Shown here: piece after piece, positions 14,201-27,300 of the stretch | Layout: the number at the start of each line of letters is the position of its first letter | Position numbering within the stretch: position 1 is the first letter of the stretch | The notes under the pieces: model-generated | Seen by the model: the letters and a program-made list of their open reading frames with translations, nothing else | Told to the model about the DNA's origin: nothing | The model's database searches: none | Source of the DNA: Unio delphinus | Taxonomy: Eukaryota > Mollusca > Bivalvia > Unionida > Unionidae | Direction of reading: 5' to 3' | Assembly (NCBI GenBank): GCA_029339505.1 | Contig: JAQISU010000233.1 | Coordinates: 873,001 to 937,000 of the forward strand | Length of the DNA stretch: 64,000 nt | Made by a program: the position numbers and the translations under genes

Positions 14201-15406
14201 TGACATACATTTCATCTGATTTTAGTCATAATTTATATTTACTTATGGAATACTGGTATCTGTATTTACTGATTCTGATTCTGGAAATAATCCAATTTGA
14301 ATGTATGCTTGAAAATCATGCATAGTGTGGTTAATGCTTAATTTATATTAATTTTTATTATGAGAAATATTTATCATGTCAAAAAGAATACATAGAATGT
14401 GAGCAAAATTGCAGTTGAATTGTTGTGTGTCAATATTAAAAAATACACTGTGATTTTTCAGCTTTTAATGTTATCTTGTCAAACATCGCCATAAAATTTG
14501 ATGGCATAAATGTTGTAATAATGAAAATCTGCTTGTGTTAAATTAATTCATATGATGCAGGTAGTTTAGTCTTTTTGTCAGAAAGACATGATACTATTTC
14601 TCATATGTTTTAAAAATGTATGAGTCACATTATTTTATCCTTTGTGTATTTCATAAATACTGGCAATGTTAATTTATTCTAGAATAGTGTTGGGAGGGGT
14701 GATATAAAGTTTGCCCATGTTCATCCATCACATCATGTTGTGTCCTGTCTCCACATTGAATTTCTATCAAGTTAGGTATAACTTTTTATGCCTCCACCAT
14801 ATATTTGGATGGGTCATTTGAAATTTTCTAATATCTATCCATTCTATCAAGTCACATGTCATATTGTATCAAGTCGCATTAAGTCATACTGTATCAAGTC
14901 ACATAATGTCATATTCTATCAAGTCATATGTCATATTTTATCAAGTTGCATTAAGTCATATTGTATCAAGTCACATAATGTTATGTTTATCTCCAAATTT
15001 TATTTATACCATTTCCACTAAATAACTTCAGAAAAAACCTGTATTTATTGAAACCAAATGTAGTTTAAGGCTTTACTATTAAAATTCAAATTCAAGTTTG
15101 ATTTTGTTACTCGATTTTGTGACTTAATTCAATGGCGTTATTTCCCCTGTTTGACTTTGAATTTTGCCCTTCAAATGCATCATGTTGTTAGGGGCAACAG
15201 GGCGTATTGGACACATTTTTTGTTTTAGTGATGCTTCATTGCCACTAACTTTTTAAAACAATTCAGTGAGCGACTTCTAAAACTTGAATTAAGTTACTAT
15301 ATCTGTTTAGTTATGCATTTAAATGTTTGGATGCATTTTTGTGTTTATACGAGAGAGAGAGAGAGAGAGAGAGAAGGAGAGAGAGAGATCACCCCAGTGT
15401 ACCAGG

Positions 15407-15456
<50 letters not shown>

Positions 15457-18400
15457 GTGTGAAAAGTGTTGTTTATCACTTATTTTGAATCCTAGTATGT
15501 AGGAATGTAATGATTCATGTAAAAAGTAATAACGTACACTTGGTAACAAAGATCTTGGACTCCAAAAAACAAATATGATTTGGAATAATCAGGAATTCAG
15601 TATTTGGACTAATCAGATTTGGACTAAAACAGAAACATATACTTTGGCCTAATCAGGAACTTATTTTGACTAATCTGAAACAAATGTTTGGGACTAAACA
15701 GACACTTATTATTTGAAATAATCAGAAAGATTGGACTAATCAGAAACAGTACTGGGAATAGCAACTTGTAATTTAGTCTAATCATAAATGTATGGTTTGG
15801 ACTAATCAGAAACATGATTTGAACTAATTAAAAACATATGGTTTAGACTAATAAGAAACATGATTGGGACTAGAAATTTTAGTTTGGTTTAATCACAAAA
15901 GTTATTATTTCGACTAGTCAGAAACATGATTTGGACTTATCAGAAACATGTTTTGATTAATCAGAAATCTATTTTTTTGACTAATAAGAAATGTATGGTT
16001 TAGACCAATAAGAAATGTATGGATTAGACTAATAAGAAATGTATGGTTTAGACTAATAAGAAATGTATGGTTTAGACTAATAAGAAATGTATGGTTTAGA
16101 CTAATAAGAAATGTATGGATTAGACTAATAAGAAATGTATGGATTAGACTAATAAGAAATGTATGGATTAGACTAATAAGAAATGTATGGTTTAGACTAA
16201 TAAGAAATGTATGGTTTAGACTAATAAGAAATGTAAGGATTAGACTAATAAGAAATGTATGGATTAGACTAATAAGAAATGTATGGTTTAGACTAATAAG
16301 AAATGTATGGATTAGACTAATAAGAAATGTATGGATTAGACTAATAAGAAATGTATGGTTTAGACTAATAAGAAATGTATGGTTTAGACTAATAAGAAAT
16401 GTATGGTTTAGACTAATAAGAAATGTATGGTTTAGACTAATAAGAAATGTATGGATTAGACTAATAAGAAATGTATGGATTAGACTAATAAGAAATGTAT
16501 GGTTTAGACTAATAAGAAATGTATGGTTTAGACTAATAAGAAATGTATGGTTTAGACTAATAAGAAATGTATGGATTAGACTAATAAGAAATGTATGGAT
16601 TAGACTAATAAGAAATGTATGGTTTAGATTAATAAGAAATGTATGGATTAGACTAATAAGAAATGTATGGTTTAGACTAATAAGAAATGTATGGATTAGA
16701 CTAATAAGAAATGTATGGTTTAGACTAATAAGAAATGTATGGTTTAGACTAATAAGAAATGTATGGTTTAGACTAATAAGAAATGTATGGATTAGACTAA
16801 TCAGAAATGTATGGTTTAGACTAATAAGAAATGTATGGATTAGACTAATAAGAAATGTATGGTTTAGACTAATAAGAAATGTATGGATTAGACTAATAAG
16901 AAATGTATGGTTTAGACTAATAAGAAATGTATGGTTTAGACTAATAAGAAATGTATGGTTTAGACTAATAAGAAATGTATGGTTTAGACTAATAAGAAAT
17001 GTATGGATTAGACTAATAAGAAATGTATGGTTTGGTTTAGACTAATAAGAAATGTATGAATTAGACTAATAATAAATGTATGGTTTAGACTAATAAGAAA
17101 TGTATGGTTTAGACTAATAAGAAATGTATGGATTAGACTAATAAGAAATGTATGGTTTAGACTAATAAGAAATGTATGGTTTAGACTAATAAGAAATGTA
17201 TGGTTTAGACTAATAAGAAATGTATGGATTAGACTAATCAGAAATGTATGGTTTAGACTAATAAGAAATGTATGGATTAGACTAATAAGAAATGTATGGT
17301 TTAGACTAATAAGAAATGTATGGATTAGACTAATAAGAAATGTATGGTTTAGACTAATAAGAAATGTATGGTTTAGACTAATAAGAAATGTATGGATTAG
17401 ACTAATAAGAAATGTATGGATTAGACTAATAAGAAATGTATGGTTTAGACTAATAAGAAATGTATGGTTTAGACTAATAAGAAATGTATGAATTAGACTA
17501 ATAATAAATGTATGGTTTAGACTAATAAGAAATGTATGGATTAGACTAATAAGAAATGTATGGTTTAGACTAATAAGAAATGTATGGTTTAGACTAATAA
17601 GAAATGTATGGATTAGACTAATAAGAAATGTATGGTTTAGACTAATAAGAAATGTATGGATTAGACTAATCAGAAATGTATGGTTTAGACTAATAAGAAA
17701 TGTATGGATTAGACTAAAAAGAAATGTATGGATTAGACTAATAAGAAATGTATGGTTTAGACTAATAAGAAATGTATGGATTAGACTAAAAAGAAATGTA
17801 TGGATTAGACTAATAAGAAATGTATGGATTAGACTAATAAGAAATGTATGGATTAGACTAATAAGAAATGTATGGTTTAGACTAATAAGAAATGTATGGT
17901 TTAGACTAATAAGAAATGTATGGTTTAGACTAATAAGAAATGTATGGATTAGACTAATAAGAAATGTATGGTTTAGACTAATAAGAAATGTATGGTTTAG
18001 ACCAATAAGAAATGTATGGATTAGACTAATAAGAAATGTATGGTTTAGACTAATAAGAAATGTATGGTTTAGACTAATAAGAAATGTATGGTTTAGACTA
18101 ATAAGAAATGTATGGTTTAGACTAATAAGAAATGTATGGATTAGACTAATAAGAAATGTATGGTTTAGACTAGTAAGAAATGTATGGATTAGACTAATAA
18201 GAAATGTATGGTTTAGACTAATAAGAAATGTATGGATTAGACTAATAAGAAATGTATGGTTTAGACTAATAAGAAATGTATGGTTTAGACTAATAAGAAA
18301 TGTATGGATTAGACTAATAAGAAATGTATGGATTAGACTAATAAGAAATGTATGGATTAGACTAATAAGAAATGTATGGATTAGACTAATAAGAAATGTA

Positions 18401-21400
18401 TGGATTAGACTAATAAGAAATGTATGGTTTAGACTAATAAGAAATGTATGGATTAGACTAATAAGAAATGTATGGTTTAGACTAATAAGAAATGTATGGT
18501 TTAGACTAATAAGAAATGTATGGATTAGACTAATCAGAAATGTATGGTTTAGACTAATCAGAAACTATTATTTGGACCCTGAGATTGCATACCTTGACCA
18601 GTTTTGCTTCTGTTCCTGATGGTTTATATTTGTCACTAACAAATTAACTTAAATTTCAGTCTTAAATTTATTGTTCCATTTGGATAAAAGTTACAGACAT
18701 CTTATGTTCTATCAATCAAACATCTTTAGCCTAAACCTAAGTTTTAAGACATGAGACCTGGCATGCAATGCAGGGCTTACAGCTCATTCTGAAATTAATG
18801 AAAGTTAATGTTTTGTAAAGACGAAAGGCTGAGGAGGAACGTTTAAGGGCAGCTGAGGAGGCAAGGAGGTTGGCTGAGGAAGAAAGGAAGAGAAAATTGG
18901 AAGAGGAGGGAGAAGAGGAGGATGGTAAGTTTTTAACTTATGCTGGAGATATTAGTGCTCAGAAGCTTCATTCATAGAACTAGTAGCAGGCCATCATGCC
19001 AAAACAAACCTGAGTTTCTTATTATTCATAAAAAATATTCACTGATCATAATAAATGTAACTCTCTTTCTAAACCTTGCGGAAGTCGACTGGACAGGCTT
19101 TAGTTTTGAAAGCAAGGTTGGTCTGTGTTGGTAACACAATAGCTGAACCTGTCTTGAAATCACTTCTTATGGCAAGATTAATCATGGTCATTCAAGACTG
19201 GTAGTCTTGCTCGACATGTATAAATTTATATAATTAGTCAGTCTGTGCATTGTGAACCTGGTCTCTCAAGACAGGTGATATCTAATGACATTTTTTTACT
19301 GTATAATTCATGATTGACTTTGAGTTTGTAAAAAAGTGTTTGAATTGTAATATGAGCTGTTAACTTTAAACATATCATACAATTTTTGTAGTGAATCTTG
19401 TAAGCACTGCATCTATTTTATTTCACTACAAGTTGTTTTTATTTTTCATTGTGATATAGTCAAAACATTATATTGTGAGGATGAGCCATTGTTGTTCATC
19501 TTCATCTCTTATCAGTATTATCAGAATTAGTATATACTGTTATAGTTACTGTTTTATGTGAGAGGTGCTGGACACAAAGTGAATTACAACATGTTAAGGG
19601 GAATTTCATGCATAATTATTAAGACATTATTTTTTGTATATGAAACCATAAGTGTAATATCATTGAAAATCAGTTAATTATTTAAACTGTGTAGTTGATT
19701 TGTATGTAAATTTCTTTGACAATTAGCAGAAAGAATGAAGACTGAGAAAACAGAAGGTACTATCAGATAATAATCTTAAATTCATTTAGTTCAGAAACCT
19801 ATTTTATTCTGTTTTACTTTTGCCTACCTTGTATGAATAAGAATTAGAACTAAGTTGTTGTTGGAGTTTAGTTTTTGATATTGGTTTACTTCATAGTGAT
19901 AACTAATGTGATTACTACAGTTACATTTGTCATAGTACAGTACAAGGTCACCAGAACGATGTGATTGTGATAAGTGATTATTACTGTTACATTTGTCATG
20001 GTAAATTCCACCAGAATGATGTGATTGTGATAATAAATGATTATTACTGTTACATTTGTCATCGTAAACTCCCCTAGAGCAATGTGATTGTGATAATCAG
20101 TGTGATTATTACTATAACATTTTTCTTGGTATTGGTTCACCAGAATGATGTGACAGTGATAATAAGTGTGATTATTGCTGTCACATTTATCATAGTACAA
20201 ATTTGCCAGAAGGATGTGACATTGATAATCTGTGTGGTTATTACTGTAACATATTTCTTAGTATTGGTTCACCAGAATGATGTGACAGTGATAGTGTGAT
20301 TATTGCTGTCACATTTATCATAATACAAGTTTGCCTAAAAGGATGTGACAATGATAATCAGTGTGATTAATACTGTAACATTTTTCTTGGTATTGGTTCA
20401 CCAGAAGGCTGTAACAGTGATAATAAGTGTGATTATTGCTGTCACATTTATCATAATACATGTTCACCAGAAGGATGTGACATTGATAATCTGTGTGATT
20501 AATACTGTAACATATTTCTCAGTATAGGTCCACCAGAATGATGTGACATTGATAATCAGTGTGATTATTACTGTAATATTTGTCATAGAACAAGTGTTCA
20601 ACATAACTATCATTATAATCAAGTAGATAAAAATAATTGCATTTCACTACATTCATTTAGAATGTCAGGTATTAAGTAATTCTCTTATTTACATCAAGCA
20701 TGTGCAATGCATGCGTACAATTATATTTTTTTATAGGTCAACATTAGAACATGTTAATAATGTTAATAAAGGTTAAATTGACAGTCATGTTGGAGGAACT
20801 ATTATAAATGATGAAATTATAATTTACAAGATATCATTTTCATATCCTATTCAGTTTGAAATTTTTATTGAATTTGCATGGAATTATTAGTGCATGATCT
20901 GTTATTATGTTTATGTTAAAGACTTGCATGCTTTGCATGACCATGTTAATAAAAGGCTGCCATACTCACCACATACTAACATCTTAGTATGGAACCAAGT
21001 GTTGTTTGGTAATAAAAACAGACAATTTTTCCTGACAAAGGAAAGAAATTGAAATGCAGTAGAAACCAATCTTTCAAAAGTCTGCATTTTCTAAAATTAC
21101 AAATGTACTCCCATTTGAGTCAATCCAATTTTGATAGAAATGCTGTGTCTGTGTGTTCTTTTCACTAAAACAAGCCCCAATGAAAGATATACTAGGACTA
21201 TGTATAATGGTAAGTTCATCTCTCCAAAATGTCACTGTCTTCATGTGCTGCTACTTCAGCTGCACAGCATGAGGGAGAGGAGGAGAATGAGGAGGGAGAA
21301 GAGGGAGGGGGTGAGGAAGAACATGTCTCCGAGCCCCCTGCCGAACTGGGGGAGGAGGCAGAACCTGAGGTTGAGGAAAAAGAAGAACCCCATGAGGAAG

Positions 21401-22782
21401 AGCCCCAAAAAGGTCAGCCTATGGGCGCTAGCAGGAAACCCACGTGAAACCTCTTCCTAATGTCATATATTCCCTTTTTCCCTTTAGTATCACTGTAGAT
21501 GGACCTTTTCCCTTGCTTAACCACCTCATGTCTGCTAATCAAGTAACCCTTACTCTTAACTTTATGCTGCTTCTAATCTAACAACTGCTTTTCTTTGAAC
21601 AGGCTATGTTTGATTCTTAGTACATTTCTTAAAATTGTTTTGCTACTCACTTATGATTAAAAGCAGATGTGTACTGCTTACTTAAAAGCAGATGTGTACT
21701 GCTTACTTAAAAGCAGATGTGTACTGCTTACTCTTCCAGCTTTGACTTTCATTTAATTTTGTAGTCAATTTTTTCCTGTGTTAATTGTTCTCAGTTAAGT
21801 TTGTAATCAAGTTTATTTTTTTATAATTGCCTTCAGTTCCCAATTTTCTTCCCCATTGATCAGAACATTTAGAGTCCACTTTCCTTATCATGTTAAAAGA
21901 AAACAGAATTTGTAATAAAAGTAAAATGTTTTGCAACTGAAACACTAAAAATGCCTTCCACATGTTGGTGGACATAGACTTAATACCATAATAAAAACTT
22001 TTACAAACTTAAAAAATATAACATTGTTCATAAATTCAATCTTCTTTCTTTTTTAACTTATGAATTATTTTTTCCTGGCTTTGTATTTCAGTGGAGTACC
22101 TATTAAAACTTATTATGATCTCGTGGAAAAGTATTAATTGTTTCCACCATGACTGTAAAACACCCTTTCATGATTATGCAAATATTGCTAATAATCAGGA
22201 TTTTAGAGAGCCTGCTTTGCCTTGTTGAATGATGCAATTTATATCTGAGTGCATTATAGCTGGATAGATTTCATCAATTTTACCTGTATACATTTGAGGA
22301 CTTCCCAGTACACTGTTGAGCAGTATTGCCAAGCAGATAAAGTATGACTATTAATTCCTTGCTCTTTCAAGGTAAATCACAATTTACATTTTGATTAGCT
22401 TTGTTGAAATTAGTGGTTAATGTCATTCATTGTCAAAATGGAAGGTCTACAAAAGAAAACAATGACATGCAAAGGGGAAAATGTATGATTTATTGAGTAA
22501 TATATGATTTTTTATGATTTTATTGTGGATTTATTTCATGGGAATGTTTACCATCAAAATGTAACACTGCTCCAATGTGTACAACAATTGACCAAGTAAC
22601 CCTGTAAACATTACTCAATTGTATTCAAACTTTGACCTGCAGACATAAAAACATTGCAATTGTTGTGCTAATCCATACCAATGTAAATCACATATATTTA
22701 GTAATTGCATGGTATTTTTAGCTTTTTTATAATTTTCATTCTAAGGACAATACTTTTACATATTTCTATCTCTATCAGATAG

Positions 22783-22859
<77 letters not shown>

Positions 22860-23922
22860 TTATTCCCAATTATAATTATCAGTACTAGCCATCCCAGACT
22901 CCCCTGCTAAGTCTGCAAAAGTGCCTCAAGGTATTTGTATTTTTTGCTAGGCATTCTGCTTACCGCATACCTTGCAGGGGTATTTAACATTTGCAATGTC
23001 TGGCTGTCCATCCAGTAATCATTTGAAAAGGTGGTTTCCTCAGCATAACTTTAGAGCAGTGGTCATTTGTTCACAAATCTCATTTGTATCATACATAAAG
23101 TTAGAGACAGAAGTCTATGAAATATGCAGCTGCAGGATCCAAGGTCTAGGTCACTGGAACTTTAAAATGTGATTTCCCATTCTTTATTATGAATTCTTGT
23201 TTTCTTGATCTAATATTTAATAAAAAATTCATTGGTTCGCTACATCTGGGCATGGGTAGCCCTCAGTATCAAAGCCTGTAAGTAAAAGGGTCAAGTAAAG
23301 TTATTATTTCTTTCCCATGCTCAGTAAGTCATGTTTCCTGGATTTAATTTTCATCATGCTGTTTAGGTATTCTGAACTTGGACAGATGCACCTCCAGTTA
23401 GATTATTGAGCCCAGGAATCAAATGGCTACAATACATTTGTTCTTTTGGGTAATAGGCTTGTGAACCTTAAGTTTCCCTAATCAATTTAGTATCAGCTTC
23501 ATAGACGTAACTTAAAATTTCTATATTATGTTTATTTTACAGTTGTAATTGCTATGATTAATTGAAGTGGGGGTCAAAGGTCAAACATGATTCTGATTTC
23601 TATTTTTTTAATACAGTCCTTTGCTATCTGCATTTTTTGGGAGGATGGGGTTGAAATTATTTTTGATACTGACAAATGTTTGACTGAATAATGATCATAC
23701 CAGTAAAGTTTTATCAATATTCAATGTTTCTGTTATTAATATTTCTGTTACATGTACTAGAAATATATGAACATTTGTACACAGAAAAAAACCATTCCTA
23801 ACAAATATCCATGGTAGATATTTTTTTAACAAAGCAAAGTGTTTGCCTATTGTCCAAGTTATTTTACCACATGTTTTGGGGTGTTGTTTTAAAAAAAATA
23901 TTTCTCACATTGCAATGCAAAT

Positions 23923-23984
<62 letters not shown>

Positions 23985-26900
23985 GATATCACTGTACAAA
24001 GATGCATATAAGCTTATTTTCTGCTATTTAATAATTAGATGTCCCAACTATAATGATTTTATCTGAAACAGAACTATGACAGTATTTAGGAAATATACAT
24101 TTTTTTTTTAATGTATTCCATTCTTGTTTTCATTGGTTAGACACCGCTGTAAAAAATTATTTTGACAATTCTGCACCTGCATTTCTTTGATAATGTTAAG
24201 TGCCTTTTCATAATCTTTATAGTTGGGACAGCTCTCATTTTCTCAGTGAAACCAGTCTAATAAGGAACTACATCACATTATTCATTGTAAACAGATGTCC
24301 TTACATTGAAATTCAAAATGGAAGTAAAACAAAGGGGTTTATTGTTATTTTATTAGTATTATTCTGTTAAATAGAAGTGTCCATTAATGCTGGTTTTACT
24401 CTATATATATTTGCCTGTGAGCTTAGTATATAATAAATATCACTCTGCTTTCATTTGAATGTGATCAGCAGTATTACATTTATATGTTTTTCTGAAAGTT
24501 TTTCCATTATATGCAGTTGTAAAAAAGGTTTTCTAATTAGCTTCATGTATTATATTGAGCATAAAACTGTATTTCTGAAGTCTTCTGCATTTGAAAACAT
24601 TTGCAAAAATATAACACATTCTGATTTTTCTGTGTCCAAAAGATTCTGTTGATATAATTATCTTTTCAAAATTTCAAAGATAATCTATATAGAGGATATC
24701 TCTGGATGCCAGATCAGTTGTAAAGATGGTTAGTTATTCCTGCTGTTTTATTCTAAAGTTGAAGCAGATCTCTAACTTAAATTGGGTTTAGATCATGATT
24801 TAGGATACAGAATATTGATACACATTATTAGACTTCAACTTGCCTTAATATTGATCCAACTACGAAACACAAGAGAATGGTTTGTGGAGGGGGGGGGGGG
24901 TGTAGGCTGATTTTGATTCCATGTTGTAAGTTTCAGATACAATTTACCAAAAGATACCTATCATTTGAATGGATATTGAATTAGAGAAGTTACTAGGTAA
25001 CCAATTTATTGTTTGTTGTAGGGTTCAAAAGTATTTCTTGTAATATGTTTTAATGAAAATGAAAATTCATATAATAATAGTACTGAAGGGTTCTTATTAC
25101 ATACACACAGACGCACACTCACACACTCATATGCATTAATCTTGTTATAAAAGTAATACATGTAAGACTGATTTTTTTTTTCCTTTTTAATAATGTTTGA
25201 GACATTCAGAACAAGTAATATATTATTTAATCTCTGCATATGGAAATAATTTGTATGTATCTATGTTCATGTGTGTGTGTGTGTGTATGTTGTCACTTAA
25301 AATGAATTATTGTTAAATAATATAATTGTAAAGTGCTGAAGGTTAAAGAGAGGCATTAATCTCAAATATGTATATAGCCTGTGAATAATGGCACATTTGT
25401 TAAATATTGAAGTAATTTGTACTTTGAAATAGTTATGTACAGATTAGAAATTTTAATATGTATATAGACAAAATATAGCTGTAAAATTCTAGAAGTGTAT
25501 GCATGGTATACTAACAAAACATCGGTATTTATTTGTCAAGCATGTTGCCTTAAATTATCATATTAATTTTTTATGCTGATATATACCTTTTTGTTTCAAG
25601 AAAAGATGATGTCACTATTTCCATTGTTTTTATAAGAGTTTTGCATGCTTATCTATTGAAATGTAGTATGTGATATGGTATCATATAAAAAGACAGTAAT
25701 ATTAATTGATTAGGTTCATGGGTTTTATACAAATATTGCAAATTAGCCTGTATATTTTACCTTGCAGAAGAGGGGTCAGAACTTGATGTAGCAAAGACAG
25801 AGACCACAACAGACTCAGGTATGCTTTTTTTATTGGCACTGGAATAATTATTATAGATAGTCAAGTGCTAGATGTGCCAAGCCGATAAATTCAAACTGAA
25901 AATAGGACAGCTATAAGGTGAAGTTGTGTGCACTTTGAACAGGCACAGTGAAGAGAATCTTGACATACTTCTATGCTACTCTCGTGTTCTTTGACTGAAA
26001 TTTCTATTTATCTGGTATTCCAGAAACAACATTCTGTCTAAAGTAAACAGGTTATTGAAATGGCTTCTTCTTCCCATGTGTTGGAGAGAATAAAAGCTTT
26101 AATTAGTTCCAGGTACACTAACTTTAGCAGTTACTAAAATAAAGAAAATGAATTTAGTTAGAGTAGTCTATACTAGATCCTAAAAGTGCAACAAGTGAGC
26201 CATGTATTATAAATAAAACAAAAAAATGTATCATCATATTTTTTTTTTTTAAAATTTACCTCTAAAGTCCAGGAAGTGAAAATGACCCAGCAGAACTTGC
26301 TGACTTTGCAGATATCTATCACTAAAGTTAATCCAAGCTTTATACTCTCCAGTCCAAAATATACCCACCAATAATGTACTAAAATAAAGGAAATTACATT
26401 GTTATTTTTACAATGTTTGATATGCATAGGATTTGATTAAAAATTATCAGGATTACCAGTGGGGAAAACTCTTTTCCATTTTCAAAGCATGTGTAAATAA
26501 ATAAAAAAACGTCAGTTAATTAAACATAAGAGAGCATCAAGTGCTGCACAATAATTTGGCAATGTGATAATTACCATATATACTTGCTTATAAGTCATGT
26601 TCAACTGCAAACTTCACAGAGCAAGATTACCCACCACATAATGTGCCTACATATCTGGGCCTGTGCAGTTTGTTATGAGTATTCAGCAGAACAAACGACA
26701 TATACCCAAATCTATAGCATCCATTATGATATGGCAGATCAAGGTCATTGTTTACAGTGTGACTCAATTTAAAAGTGAGTATATATGGTAAATATTCAGT
26801 CTCTCATTATAACATAGTACAGTAACCATTAAAAGGCATTGCATAAATAGTAAATCCTCAAGTATATTTTTTTTTTAAAAAAACTTGTGGCTATATGTGT

Positions 26901-27219
26901 TTGCAGAAAAACATATACAGAAGCTACTTCATATTGTAAACTAATTTACAACTGATTCTTATTGGCTAAGAAGTGAATATAAGTGAAATAGACATTGATA
27001 AAATAAAATGTGGTCAATATCATTACCATAACAATATTACATGAGGGGCAGTGGTTTTATAGGGGTAGGGTATAGTGAGGATGACAGTATCGCATTTTAA
27101 AGTTTCATGAATGTGACTCAAACATTCCCCTAAAGAAATGTGAGACAAAAACATCAGTGGATTAATGAATTGTATTCAGTCCCAAATAATTTATCCCATG
27201 TGAGAGAAATTAAAAATTT

Positions 27220-27300
<81 letters not shown>

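Larger units (their letters stand above)
13198..18820 (+). other. Intron 5, half made of a 24-bp minisatellite
   Basis: A 5.6-kb intron. 13198-14800 is plain AT-rich DNA. After that come a small tcaagtca repeat, (GA)n and (TA)n tracts, and the 24-bp array (15560-18570) that ends 250 bp before exon 6. Confidence 0.7.
21413..22888 (+). other. Intron 8
   Basis: Holds a 25-bp triplicate at about 21658-21733 and a (TA)n tract just upstream of the next acceptor. The rest is AT-rich without recognisable features. Confidence 0.6.

Noticed and set aside
15985..18565. Regular repeats resembling a CRISPR array
   Set aside because: Units are contiguous 24-bp copies with no unique spacers, in an animal intron. 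It is a minisatellite. The same applies to the 25-bp array at 32760.
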